A stretch of 64,000 nt of DNA from the NCBI GenBank assembly GCA_963556695.1, contig CAUWAG010000007.1:3968001-4032000 (forward strand). The letters are read 5' to 3'. Shown in pieces: positions 41,401 to 52,633 of this stretch. The position numbers and the translations under genes were made by a program. Under the pieces are notes generated by a model, which saw only the letters and a program-made list of their open reading frames with translations, was not told where the DNA came from and did no database searches. Each line of letters starts with the position of its first letter. Within the stretch, counting starts at the first letter, position 1. Source of the DNA: Anthostomella pinea. Taxonomy: Eukaryota; Ascomycota; Sordariomycetes; Xylariales; Xylariaceae.

Positions 41401-44400
41401 AGTGACTGACATTATTGTAGATATCTGATGCATCGAGGTTGATGTCATTAGTATCATCAATTGGTGTTCGGATGTCTGCTCTTGTTATGAGTCTGTTATC
41501 ACGTTTGCTGTGTCTGGACGAGGCAAACTGCCTCCTCGCAGATAGATCACCTATATACCGCAGGGATGTGCTCGGTACAGCGGTCAGATTTGGGACCCAA
41601 GGGCGACAGTACGCAATATCCAAAATGATTGATTATGTACCGAGATTCGCATCCAAGATCTGAAGGTGTCTGGTTCCGACTGCCCACTTCCCTGTTTGCC
41701 TCCTTTAAGCATACGAGATGCACGGTGGTATCCCAGATTAGGTGGCGGCGAGAGCCAGGCTGCCGGGTGTTCAGACACAGGCTTGACGCATCTCAAACTT
41801 GACAGCTCGGATCATGCATATGTGATCCACATGGCGCATCGAGGACCGCAACCTCGTGTCGTCGAATGCGGTAAGTAAGTCGCGATGGTTTGAAAGGTGC
41901 GCTGGGAGACGGCAACAAGATACGACGACAGGCACCGCCTCAAGCAGGTACACCACCTCATGCGTGCGACGCGAACGTCTCGAGACCTTGAATAAAGACG
42001 TCATTCGAATCAGCCTTGTCAGCTCTTAGGTTCAAACATCACAAGCGAGCGGCATCGCTCCTGTCATGTCGGCTACTGACATCGGGGTGCATCGGAAAAT
42101 CTGTTGCAGACTGTGCGATGCAACCCACACGAGTTTTCCCGACTGCTTGTGCCTGGGAGGTCGTATCGTCTTGATTGCATGCGTGCCCCAATGTATCTGA
42201 CCGGGACACTCAATGCCCTATCAAAAGCGTTTCCACCGTCTTGGGGAAGACTTCAAGATGGACGTGGAACGGAGCAGGCAGCCCGGATATTCTCCCCGGG
42301 TGCAAACGGATGTCTTTGATCGACAGTCGGACGGACAACCGGCACCACGCCGCTGTGGGCTGATGCTCATTTCGCGACCCATCAACTCCGTGAAGGATAT
42401 GAAGAATACAGTCGTGGCTTCTGAGACATCAATTTGAACGTATGCTCAAATGGTAAATGCCGAAATGACATGTCGATAGCGGCGTTGGCCACGAGTCATT
42501 CCCCGGCACGACATTCCCGGATCCTTAGCCTCCCAAGTGATGAGCAAACACGCGCGGGTATCCGTCGACTACCGTCCTAGCACAAAACGTGTCTCCAGAA
42601 GTCTGAAGTCAAACCATTGAATGAAGCGCGGATGCTATGAGATTTTGCTGTCGCAACGTGTGATGGTTCAATTCATCCTTGATGCATGTCGCGTTCGTTG
42701 GGATCTTCCCGGCTTTGGCAACATAATTATGACTGCTGTCATCCGAATTCGAGGAATGGTGCCGACTTGGCCGCCGAACGGTGACTGCTCGTGAAACATT
42801 CGGACATGGCGGCGGTTGACACTCCTCTGACACTTCTGGGTGGTCCCGTGGAGATCTCTCTTCGCGATAACCTTTTGGTGTTTCACGAGCTCTGACTTGC
42901 ATTCCCCTTTCATCCGCCCCAGGTTGGCTGATGTCTCCTATCTTGACACGAGCCTTCCGCCGTTGATCACCTTCACCACGAGGAAGCCCCGACGAGGGCT
43001 TGGGGGCCAGAGCTTCGTGCTAGCAGCTGTGACTAGAACAGACCAGCGCGGGAATAGGAGCCAATAAATGTACTAGCAGATAACGGCTCATGCTAGCAGT
43101 TCCTAGCATCGCGTGCTGATCAGTGATCAGTGATCACGACCCAAACTCTTTACCTTCAAGGTTGGCCATTTTCGTCATAGTCTAGAACCCGATCTTCGAA
43201 GTGATCGTTTGTCCCCACTCAATCCTACGGGTCGGATCTGCTTGCTTTCATTGCGGCATCCCCTTTTGGCAGTTAGCCAGGGGTAGAAGTCAGGAGATCC
43301 CGTCGAAAAAAACGATAGGTGATAGGCCTGGGGATGTTGAACTTCTATTCTGACCCTTTCCGCAAGCTACTATCTAGGCACGCAAGCTACTACAGTAATT
43401 TCCGGTTGCTGCGCCGGCCATGTAAAACATGACAGCCGAGTTAAACCCAGCCAGCCGCTAGAGGCCAGACCGCCGATGATATATCGACACGGAATCCCAA
43501 CGGACCTTGTTATCAGCCCGCCCGCCAGGCAGGCAGACAGAGTCGCAGACGGCTGGTTGCGTGCCTACAGTAGCCGAGCCGCATCCTGTCGAGGTCCTAG
43601 CCACTCAAAGTTGCTGATGGCAAACTGTTCTTCAAGGTTATTACTGTAATGCAAGGTCATCTCGGACCCGTCTCCTCATTGATCCCGTTTGCTCATCTTT
43701 CGCTTTTGATCATCTGCGTGTGTGCAGGGCTTGAGGGCCGCTGCATGAGGCCGCTCAGGGGTCCCCGGACCTATGTCGTAATGTCCAAAATGATGTTTTC
43801 CAACCCCCTCCGTCTACGAAAGCTTCCCCGCCGTTCCTCCGAGACTCTGCAGGGTGTTTGTTTAATGGTGGACCAGCAAGACGAGGCTCATGCGATTCAC
43901 CTCCATGTTTATTAATTCTCATTATAGGGGAAAAACGAGTGTGCAATACGGACTATGCGAGTACGAACTACACTCGTTTTGTACTCATGCAGAGTAAATG
44001 AACTGCATTACGCTACTGTACAATACATTACCAACCTTACTCGGCATACCATGTCGTATATGTGTAGGCATCTATGATCCTTGTTCCCCCCAGCATACCC
44101 CTTTGAGTGCCCTTCTAGACTACTTCTCCCGTTTGCTCGGGAGACAGCATTTCTACTCTTTATTCACCTTTCCACTCGGTACCAGCATTATCCTGCCCTC
44201 TCTCATCATCCATGACTAGGCTCTGTACAGCTTGGGACTATCGATACAAGGCCGCGTCCAAGCATCCGGGATCTGCCCCTAGAGCTCGGGCTTAAGTTGT
44301 GGATGTGTGGATGCGTGGGCCCTCGTCGCAAGGAGAAGCAGGAAATTACATGAGAGGCTCTAGCGGCAGCTCAATTGGCATTGTCGCATTTCGAACTTTC

Positions 44401-44953
44401 TCCCCCCGACTTTGTGGCTATTTTCGTTTTTCGTCTGGACCTCGACTTGTCTACGTCCTCGTGCCCGCCGAAAGACGCCGCCCGCTCTAGACAACCGTCC
44501 TTTGCTACTCGGATTCTATGCTCCGGACGACTGAACACTCACTTAGGTAGACTTGACGAGACAGCCCATTCATGCGATGCCGATAGGACTCATCCAGGAC
44601 GACCTGAACCTCGACTTCGCTCGCTGCAAACCCTACCGCGGTGCCCAGCTCGGCAAAGCGACGCTTGACTCGGGATCAGAGCCGTGATCGAGTTCTCCAT
44701 TGGGCAGTGCGAATGTAGCGGAAGATCCCGGCAGGCGTCACAACTCTAATCGCAGACTAACCATACATGTTCTTCATCATCAGCGAAAGCTTGATGAATA
44801 GAATACAAGACGAGTAAAGTTTCTCGGTCCTGTGCCTCAATCCTGCGGCGCGCCCGTCGCGTGGCAGCATTAAACCGCGGGACGTCCGTGGCGAGGTCAT
44901 CTGGCCCGTATCGAGAACCTGACTCGCATTGACGATCCGCCGGCTCACCCAAG
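38460..44953. other. 6.5-kb gene-poor region
   Basis: Composition is normal, not RIP-like, yet no intact gene is supported. Small repeats occur: GACTGCC repeats near 38706-38732, GCATC/GCATT runs near 40208-40240, TGATCAG repeats at 43117-43136 and a duplicated CGCAAGCTACTA near 43362-43390. Minus-strand fragments between 41623 and 40908 look protein-like (RADIRTPIDDTNDINLDASD, then HASRGAIQALHWSLDAYRRD). They are separated by frame breaks and may be the remains of a gene I cannot name with confidence. The last 500 bases are the upstream region of the 44954 gene. Confidence 0.4.
40908..41623 (-). pseudogene. Possible decayed gene (fragments only)
   Basis: Two adjoining minus-strand frames read like protein: about 83 residues ending near 41372, then up to 155 residues ending at 40908. 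The first contains DIRTPIDDTNDINLDASD, faintly like the LPLNINDxDL motif in the middle region of fungal Zn2Cys6 transcription factors. There is no zinc cluster nearby and no complete domain. Chance open frames cannot be excluded. Confidence 0.2.
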
Positions 44954-47900
44954 ATGGGTAACAAGTCCAAATTCACCTTCCCAGTTCCGGGACGCTCGAG
45001 CAACAAGCAACAACAGGTACCGGCGCTGTCCATCTCAACCCCCCTGTCCAAGGCGCAGAGGATACTAGGGACCGGTGGCATCAACATCGACTCTCCCCAA
45101 TCAGCAAAGGAGCCGAACCGGTCTTGGGAGACGAGCTCGAATGGCGGCATCAGCATCTCCATATCCGAGAGCGAGGCCAGCCTATCTACAGCCGAGACGG
45201 GCTTTGGCGCCGTGGACGAAGATGAGACACCCGAAACCAGCTACGGCAGAGGAATTTGGGAGCAAGAGTCGGAGATTATACCGCGGCAGTTACAGAGCGC
45301 TCATGGGCCTAGCAAGCCTCGTCGAGGTCTGACACCGAAGAGGTCTGCTGTCACTATTGGTGAAGACTACCGGGATGGCATGACAGATGATTCTTTTGCG
45401 CGCCGGCGCATGTCCACGTCAACCGTCTGGACACATTATGAGTCCGCTAAGATGCCTCTTGCGATATCTCAGCAGACGTCCAACTCGGCCATGGCAAAGG
45501 GTCTTCCATCAAAAGCCAGCAGACTGATGGACATGGATGGCCCCGTGACAGACTCTGAGATCAAAAAGAAGAAGCCTTCGAGATTAGATTTCTCCATGTT
45601 GAGGTCCAAGAATCGAAAGGCCAGGAAAGAGAGTTGTACTCCCGAGGTCCCGCCCGTTCTCGGGAACAATTATGTTACGAGGTCACCGTCTGTCGTATCA
45701 CCATTTGGCGACCCCCCGCTGGCTTCACCATCATACTCCGAAAGCAATTCACAGACTCCGCGGAATCTCACGAAACAACAGTCACCCGCTACTCATGGTA
45801 TACCAGCTAGAACGAGTGTCCAACCGAGGGGCACAAAGGATGCTGCGGGCCTACATCAACTTTATAGCCACTATGAGCAGATGTCGTTCCGAGATTCTCC
45901 AACATTCGAGGAGGAGGGGGAGGAGGAGGAAGAAGAGGAACAGAAGGAGGTGCAACAGCCCGAAAATCAATTTCTGGAACCTCGCACATACCAGCCATCC
46001 CTCAACACGTTCCAGCCGTCACTGAAAGGATCTGCCCGGTCTCGAGATTTCATCACGCCGCTGCCACACCCACCGAGCAGGGATCGCAACATCGCATGGG
46101 GTCATTCTCGAGATGACTCACATGACAGTAAGGCAACTGCAACAAGATCCGAGGCGCAAAGTGCGCCACATGCACGTCCAACTTCAAGGAAGGACTATGC
46201 AACGAGTGTGTCGAGCCGTCATACTCGTACATCAAGGGCGTCACCATCAGCCAGGAGTATCCTGAGCTCAGACAGGCAAAACAATAGCGTCCTCTCGCTA
46301 TCCGACACATCATCAGATGAAGAAGACCAGGCCAACGAGTGTGTGCCCAGTGCATCTCTACTGCACCAGAGTAACTCATCTCGTGACGATCTGAGTATGT
46401 CATCTGGTCACAGACAGTGTGGCGGCGCTCGACCGGCCGCTGCTCACCCCAGAGCGACAAACCACGCTGGGGATGCAACTTTGACACAACATAACGACTA
46501 TCTAACCATCCCCCAGGCCCTCCCAAAGACTCGGACTGGGCGTTCATTTTCAGGCAGCACATCAGGCTCTAGGAATTCGACTATCAGTACACTTCAACCC
46601 CGCCACCCTCCCGTTCCATCCGCACAAGATCGACGGCGCTCTTCTCCCCGAACTTTTGAGACGACGGACTCGATATCACCCCGCCAGTCCGGCTTTGGGG
46701 TCCAGGAGGCGAGGGTGGTCTCGTTCATGCCACTGAGCTTGACAGCTGAGGCCGCGTCAAGAGTCACGGTACCGGACACACCCAGCCATCTAGACCAGAT
46801 ACTATTCCGCAATACAAATAACCGCACATCGAATAATTCTCACGGCTCGGACCAGCCTACTCCACCGCTATCGCCCAACAGTGTGGAATTCTGCATAGGA
46901 CGACCGGGATCGTCCTTACACAAGCGCCCGATGGCTGTCACACCTGCCGAAGCAGCGCACAACGCACGCATGATGGCTGTAACGAAGCAGGAGGAGATGC
47001 TACTCGCTGCACTGCGTAAGAAGAGGGCTAGAATGTGGGAGAACATCATCGCCGAGATTAAGGAAGACAGGAGTAGTCGGGCCGGCGGATCGTCAAGCGG
47101 CTGCAGTGGCAGCGGAGGAAGCGACGACAAGATTCTGACGTCCGCATCGCCGAACACGAAAGTCAATCCCACGGGTTTCCCGACGCGAAAATCCTCACTC
47201 GTAGGACGCGGCGACAAGCGGAACGGCCACGGCCACGAGCGGCAGCACGACCATCATGCTGATGGAGCTCCCAAGGTTGGTTTACCGCCGATACCCAGCC
47301 ACGCCCACCCGGAGACCAAGGTTGCACACCCCAACTCAACCCCAAACATAGGCCTCGCCAGCACGAGTCCCGAGCCTCCGCGCCACGAGCGCGTGCTCCT
47401 GTACCTCGACCGGCCGCTCAATGGCGTCGACCCCATCAACGACACGGCCGAGCCGAGCCCGGACATCAGCGAGTTCCAGTTCTTCGACAGCGAGTACGCG
47501 CACAACAACAACGACGGGCGGCGCTCACGCACACCCTCGCGTATGGTCAGCACGTACCACCACTACAACAGCAAGCGCGGCAGCGAGCGGCCGCGGCCCG
47601 ACTCGAGCCCCGTCAGCCCGCGCAGCTCGCCGCTGGGCCTCGCGTTTGGGTTTCCGAAGCCGCAGTCGACGATCCTAAAGGAGGTGCCCGAGTTCAACGA
47701 GGCGGATGAGGATGGCCGTGGTCATGGCTACCGGGATGATGTTGATGTTGATGATGATGTGGATGATATGGACTTTGACGACTTCGACGATGTCGGTGGC
47801 GGCATCCAGCACGAGCACGACCACCGGCCGCACGGCGAACAGCCGCAGCTGCCGAACGGGCAGGACAAGGGCGTCGCGAGGCCGGATAGTCCCGTCTCGC

Positions 47901-48016
47901 CTGGTCTGCTGCACCCGTCGAGCGCGAAGCATGTGCGCAGTAAGAAGAGCACGGTCAGACTGAGCGCGGTTGGGCAGGCTAGTTCTTCGATGCCGTGGTG
48001 GGGAGACGATGATTGA
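44954..48016 (+). CDS. Large disordered fungal protein of unknown function
   Basis: Single exon, 1,020 residues, starting at ATG 44954. Most of it is low complexity and rich in Ser, Arg, Pro and charge, so probably disordered and phosphorylated. There is an acidic run EEEGEEEEEEEQKE at about 318-332, many SPR/SPS sites and an Asp-rich tail (about 929-950). The only folded-looking piece is a helix at about 660-695 (AEAAHNARMMAVTKQEEMLL, then AALRKKRARMW). This RMMAxTxQEExLLxxLRKKR pattern is, as I recall, shared by several uncharacterised fungal proteins. No enzyme motif is seen. GC-rich codon use and length without stops make it clearly real. Confidence 0.82.
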   Translation: MGNKSKFTFPVPGRSSNKQQQVPALSISTPLSKAQRILGTGGINIDSPQSAKEPNRSWETSSNGGISISISESEASLSTAETGFGAVDEDETPETSYGRGIWEQESEIIPRQLQSAHGPSKPRRGLTPKRSAVTIGEDYRDGMTDDSFARRRMSTSTVWTHYESAKMPLAISQQTSNSAMAKGLPSKASRLMDMDGPVTDSEIKKKKPSRLDFSMLRSKNRKARKESCTPEVPPVLGNNYVTRSPSVVSPFGDPPLASPSYSESNSQTPRNLTKQQSPATHGIPARTSVQPRGTKDAAGLHQLYSHYEQMSFRDSPTFEEEGEEEEEEEQKEVQQPENQFLEPRTYQPSLNTFQPSLKGSARSRDFITPLPHPPSRDRNIAWGHSRDDSHDSKATATRSEAQSAPHARPTSRKDYATSVSSRHTRTSRASPSARSILSSDRQNNSVLSLSDTSSDEEDQANECVPSASLLHQSNSSRDDLSMSSGHRQCGGARPAAAHPRATNHAGDATLTQHNDYLTIPQALPKTRTGRSFSGSTSGSRNSTISTLQPRHPPVPSAQDRRRSSPRTFETTDSISPRQSGFGVQEARVVSFMPLSLTAEAASRVTVPDTPSHLDQILFRNTNNRTSNNSHGSDQPTPPLSPNSVEFCIGRPGSSLHKRPMAVTPAEAAHNARMMAVTKQEEMLLAALRKKRARMWENIIAEIKEDRSSRAGGSSSGCSGSGGSDDKILTSASPNTKVNPTGFPTRKSSLVGRGDKRNGHGHERQHDHHADGAPKVGLPPIPSHAHPETKVAHPNSTPNIGLASTSPEPPRHERVLLYLDRPLNGVDPINDTAEPSPDISEFQFFDSEYAHNNNDGRRSRTPSRMVSTYHHYNSKRGSERPRPDSSPVSPRSSPLGLAFGFPKPQSTILKEVPEFNEADEDGRGHGYRDDVDVDDDVDDMDFDDFDDVGGGIQHEHDHRPHGEQPQLPNGQDKGVARPDSPVSPGLLHPSSAKHVRSKKSTVRLSAVGQASSSMPWWGDDD

Positions 48017-49921
48017 GGATTCGATTCGATCCTGCTACGTCTACGGTACTCTTTCTTCATTGCCGTTTCGGTACGGAATCGACGGTAACGAGTCTGGACA
48101 TGTCAGCCAGCCACGGACGGGGAACTGAACCTACGATGGAGGACCGAACGACCTGGCACCACTACCACGAACGACTTTTACTACCTATGTAACACGCTAC
48201 AATTCTGGCACGCGAGCATGATTTTCAACTCCAACTCTAGGTACCGGCGGGCGGATGAAACGGGACACTTGGCATAGCCCAGCTTATCAGATCGATTGCA
48301 TTTACATACGGAACCGGGAAATGCGGTGGTTTGTTGCTTTTACATCTTGCCTTCTGCATTGCATTGCATACTCGAGCGACTTGTTAGCCATCTAGCTACC
48401 TCATACTTGCATTGTTTGCGTCAGGCACTGGTTGGTTTGGCTACTGGCTTGTAATAATAGGAGGGATCGACGGGGGGAAGATAGATAGGAGGGGGGCCGG
48501 GAGGTTATATCCGGGGGAAGGCTGGCTCCCTTGGTTGGAGACGAGAAAGCTGGCAGTGGTGCAGTTAGAGATGAACAATCCCACGCTGAGCTTATACTTA
48601 CCTGGGTTCTGAGTGAATCTCCATGCTTGTATGATGGATTACCATGAAGATGCAGCCAGAGCTCGAAGACGTATACCGTCTGTTCGGTGATAGCGCCCAA
48701 TATCTGTCAGTCAGCTACTACTGGGCGAGTCGTCACCACAAACCAAACTTGCATCAGACTTTCATCTGCGACTGTTGATAACTTGGAAAAGCGAGGAGAT
48801 AAATGTCTGTAGCCGAATAAGCTGGCGGCGTGATCTGTGCACATGTGGGCGGCGCGGAAGCTTAAAAGACGATCCGAGATCTGCGCCCGCCGATCTGTGA
48901 TGGCTCCAACTAGAGGGTCTCCGACAACGTCAGCAATGCCGGAGTCGAGTCCGGAATAAGCCGGTGACTGTCACGGTCCCATCTTGAACTTTCCAAACCC
49001 CCCTCGAACCCCCTCTGAGCTGTTTGGCTATCAAGCTGTGGTAGAACCGCGAAAGGATAATTCGAAACACAGCCGGTTCGAAGTGACTGGAGTATCATCA
49101 GCCAAGGAACGGGTGGACATGAGAAAAGAGGGTCGGTGTCCATCCAGGAATGGGTGATCGATCACCCACTGACCCAGCCAGTCCACTCCGTGCCTGAAGA
49201 TCATGAGATCACTGAAACGATGAATACATATGAATGCAATCGGTCACTTTGCGCTGTCACTCATCAAGTTGAAGAAGAGAGGCGCTCGAGATGTGAGGTA
49301 ATACCAGGTTGCGTATCCCTGCACGACTCAGGTCAGCTTCTTCAGAAGAAGACAACCTTCAAGCAGTCGGTGTGGTCATGGCGGTCCGCGGAGAGCTGCC
49401 GTGTCGGGTGCATGGCGGGCTGAGCACGCACTGTACCATAGTGCTGTAGCCTGTAGGTACCTACCTAGGTTACACTGGCCCAGGCCCGCTTGCAGCGGTA
49501 ACCTGCATTGAGGACAGCCCATCCAGTGCGACCCTAGCACCCCTGGCTGCCTGCAACCTGGTGCAGCTTTTTTCTCCATTCGGTGACGCGACCGACGCAT
49601 CTCGCATCTCCCTCTCCCCTTTTTCTCCAGATCCAACTTTTGACTCTAGCTGCCAACCGGCGCAAACCCTCCCACGACTGACATCTGCCATCGCCGACTA
49701 ACCTCGCTTACGTCACGACCCGGACAAAGAGAAAATAACATCTACCAACACACCTACTTCCACGTCTCGGCAACGTTGCGACTGAGGAGACACACGTCTT
49801 CGTCTGACTGCATTGCAGCCTCTCGAGCCTGGTCTGAAGAATCGAGGCCGTAATTGCGACACCTAAGAGAGACTATTCCCAACGCCAGCCCGATCAAGGG
49901 CACTTTTTCTTGCTATTCACA
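48017..49921. other. Intergenic; no gene seen
   Basis: It contains the 3' end of the preceding gene and the long leader of the transporter gene. The last 200 bases are CA/CT-rich (for example 49738-49766). Frames on both strands are short and unconvincing. Confidence 0.45.
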
Positions 49922-51589
49922 ATGGCTCTCCTCGATGCTGCCCCCGCCACGCAGCCCGTGGTAGGGCCAACGCTCATGGGCCTGCCCATGAAGCAGGTCT
50001 CTTTGATCACTGTACGTGCTCACGCGAACCTACTTCCTGTCGTCCAGTGCCCATGGGCATGCGCAACGCTGGTGCTAGGCGACTATCGTCTCTCGCAATG
50101 CACCATCCCGACTGTCCAGCTCGCTGCTAACGCCCACACGACTCTCTAGTTGACCTTTCAAAACTCCGCTCTCATCCTCATCATGCACTACTCTCGAATG
50201 ATGCTTCCGACCGGCGACCATCGATACTTCACCTCGACCGCCGTCTTCCTGACTGAAGTCATTAAGCTGGCCATCTCCCTCACCTTTGCCATATACGAAG
50301 TCTCGAGGAGCCTGGCCCCCTCCACACCAGCTACCGTCCTGTTCGAGCAGATATATAACTCGGTATTTTCCGGTGATGGCTGGAAATTGGCCATTCCCGC
50401 CACATTATACACTTTGCAGAACACCTTGCAGTACGTGGCCGTTGGGAACATGGACCCGGTGCACTTCCAGATTATATATCAGCTAAAGGTATCGTGTCTC
50501 CAATGCCGTCGCGGCTGGAAACGTCGAAGCTAATGTAGTGTGACAGATCCTCACGACGGCCGTCTTCACGGTGACATTGCTTGGGAGATCGCTATCCTCG
50601 AAGCGATGGATCTCACTGGTCATACTGACCATGGGCGTTTCAATCGTATCGATTCCCTCCTCCGACTCGAAGGAGAGCTCCTTCATGGTCCATGACATGA
50701 CCGACCACTTCTTCCCTCGATCGGTACACGAGCTCGGTCAGGTGGCCAACGGTATGGGCGACGTTGCGAGGGAACTTACAAAGCGTGGCTTGGAGTCTCT
50801 GGCCGATGTTGGCGAGGTGCTGACAAAGCGTTCGGCAACTTACGAGGGCATCGAGGAGGACCAGAATCTCGCGCCGGTCATGAACTACTCCATCGGCCTC
50901 TCTGCGGCGCTGGTGGTTGCGGCAATGTCGGGTCTTACTGGAGTCTACTTTGAGAAAGTTCTCAAAGACTCAGAAACCTCAGTTTCCCTCTGGGTCCGCA
51001 ACATTCAGCTTTCCTTCTATTCGCTATTCCCTGCGCTCTTCATCGGAATCGTGTTCAAAGACGGCGAGGACATCGCCAAACACGGCTTCTTTGAAGGCTA
51101 CAACTGGGTGGTTTGGGCATTGATTCTTTTACAAGCTTTCGGCGGTGTACTTGCCTCGCTATGCATCAACTATGCCGACAACATTGCCAAGAACTTTGCT
51201 ACGAGCATCAGCATCATCATTAGCTTCTTGTTCAGCGTCTGGTTCTTCAAGTTCAAGGTGACCTTGACGGTAAGTCAATCCAGGGTAACAGTATTGCGTA
51301 GTCCGCTGATTAAATTTAGTTCTTGCTCGGGACCGCACTGGTCCTTGCTTCAACCTTCCTCTACACTGGACCAGACCGAAAACGTGGCCGCCCACCACCG
51401 ATCAACATCGTCAATTTCGAAAAGACAACGATCGACCCGATGAACACGCCGAGAACCAATGACAGACTGGACGTACCAAACCCGATGGAGAACATGAAGG
51501 CTATGGGTCTCTCGACATCTCGTCCCTCGTCACCGTTGCGGCATCACATCCGGGTGCCTTCAACCCGCGGAAAGAACCGGGACGAATGA
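49922..51589 (+). CDS. UDP-galactose-type nucleotide-sugar transporter (SLC35A family)
   Basis: Four exons (49922-50011, 50150-50488, 50547-51269, 51320-51589) join in phase to 473 residues. The introns have GTACGT, GTATCG and GTAAGT donors and TAG, CAG and TAG acceptors, two of them with GCTAAC or GCTAAT branch sites. It should exchange a UDP-sugar for UMP across the Golgi membrane. Family motifs are QNSALILIMHYSR, STAVFLTEVIKL, LYTLQNTLQYVAVGNMDP and FQIIYQLKILTTAVF in the first half. GLTGVYFEKVLKDSETSVSL, WVRNIQLSFYS, LCINYADNIAKNFATSISII and the end of the last helices follow in the second. A hydrophilic insertion of about 75 residues (near 185-260) and a hydrophilic tail are additions outside the core. 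Exact sugar specificity cannot be read from sequence. Confidence 0.9.
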
Positions 51590-52633
51590 GAGCACGAAAA
51601 CCAGAACAGTCAATGGACTACTATGATCGAAGAATGGTGTGATCATCTCATCATCACCAACCGCCCAGGCTGAATAGAGGCCTGCACGCACCGTCAAGCG
51701 CCGAGTCCAGGTATAGGAGAGTACAACAATTGATATGCGAGACTACCACATGGGAAGCAATACAGGATACGAGCGATCATCAATGCGAGGAATGCGTACT
51801 GGCACGGAGATCTACTTGGCCATGGTAGACGGATGTATATCATCCAAGCTCGGGAGCTTGGGTCAGAAGGCGTTGAATCAGCCAGAGCAGGCGGAATTTG
51901 GAAAGGAATTCCAATTTTGTACACAACCTACAACGATATGTTCTTTGCAATTTGGTGACTACAGCTATACCTGTGGTGTGCTCAGAACAGCTTGGTTAGA
52001 GATGCTGGATGCTCTGGACCCTCCCATGACTAACCCCTTATTCGTCAGGCGTCACCCATGCGGGCAACCCGTGCATTGAGGAAGAGACAGCACCGACGGT
52101 CAAGAAGCATCACCCCCTCAAAAGATACTGTCTTTGGCTGTTAGGTACTCATGCTCGTGCTTTTGCAGTTCAGCGTTCTGTGATCGTTAATCTACTTCCC
52201 AACGACAGCATAGCAGCTTTACCCCTTTCGGTTGGGTCACGTGGAGTCGCGTCTGAGCATTCACGACGGGAAGGAGCAATGCCCCCTCATATCAGAGTGC
52301 GCCTTCCTCAAGACGTCCACCTCAACCCAACAGGCAGAAACGCCCACCAAACTGATATTTCTGCCCGCGGTGGCCAAGTCCCCGCCCTTTCGCTCTGCCA
52401 ATGCAACTCGCCACCTCAACCTTCATATTCCGAGGCCATATTGCGCTATGTCTTCCCTCAGCTGCGGAATCGCCTTCTGAGCAGTTATCCTGTATTGTTA
52501 CTTGAAGCAATCAATCGTTCATCTAGTTCTCTCTTCATCGCCTGTTCTACTGTACAGCCCGGTGCGTGGAGCCACCGCCGTATTTCCGTCTTTATCTACG
52601 CATCCAGAGTCACTCCATCGATCATCACCAGCC
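51590..52633. other. Intergenic between the transporter and MER3
   Basis: It holds the transporter 3' end and the MER3 upstream region. CT-rich, leader-like sequence precedes ATG 52634. The frame through 52180-52701 overlaps the MER3 start and is not supported. Confidence 0.45.
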
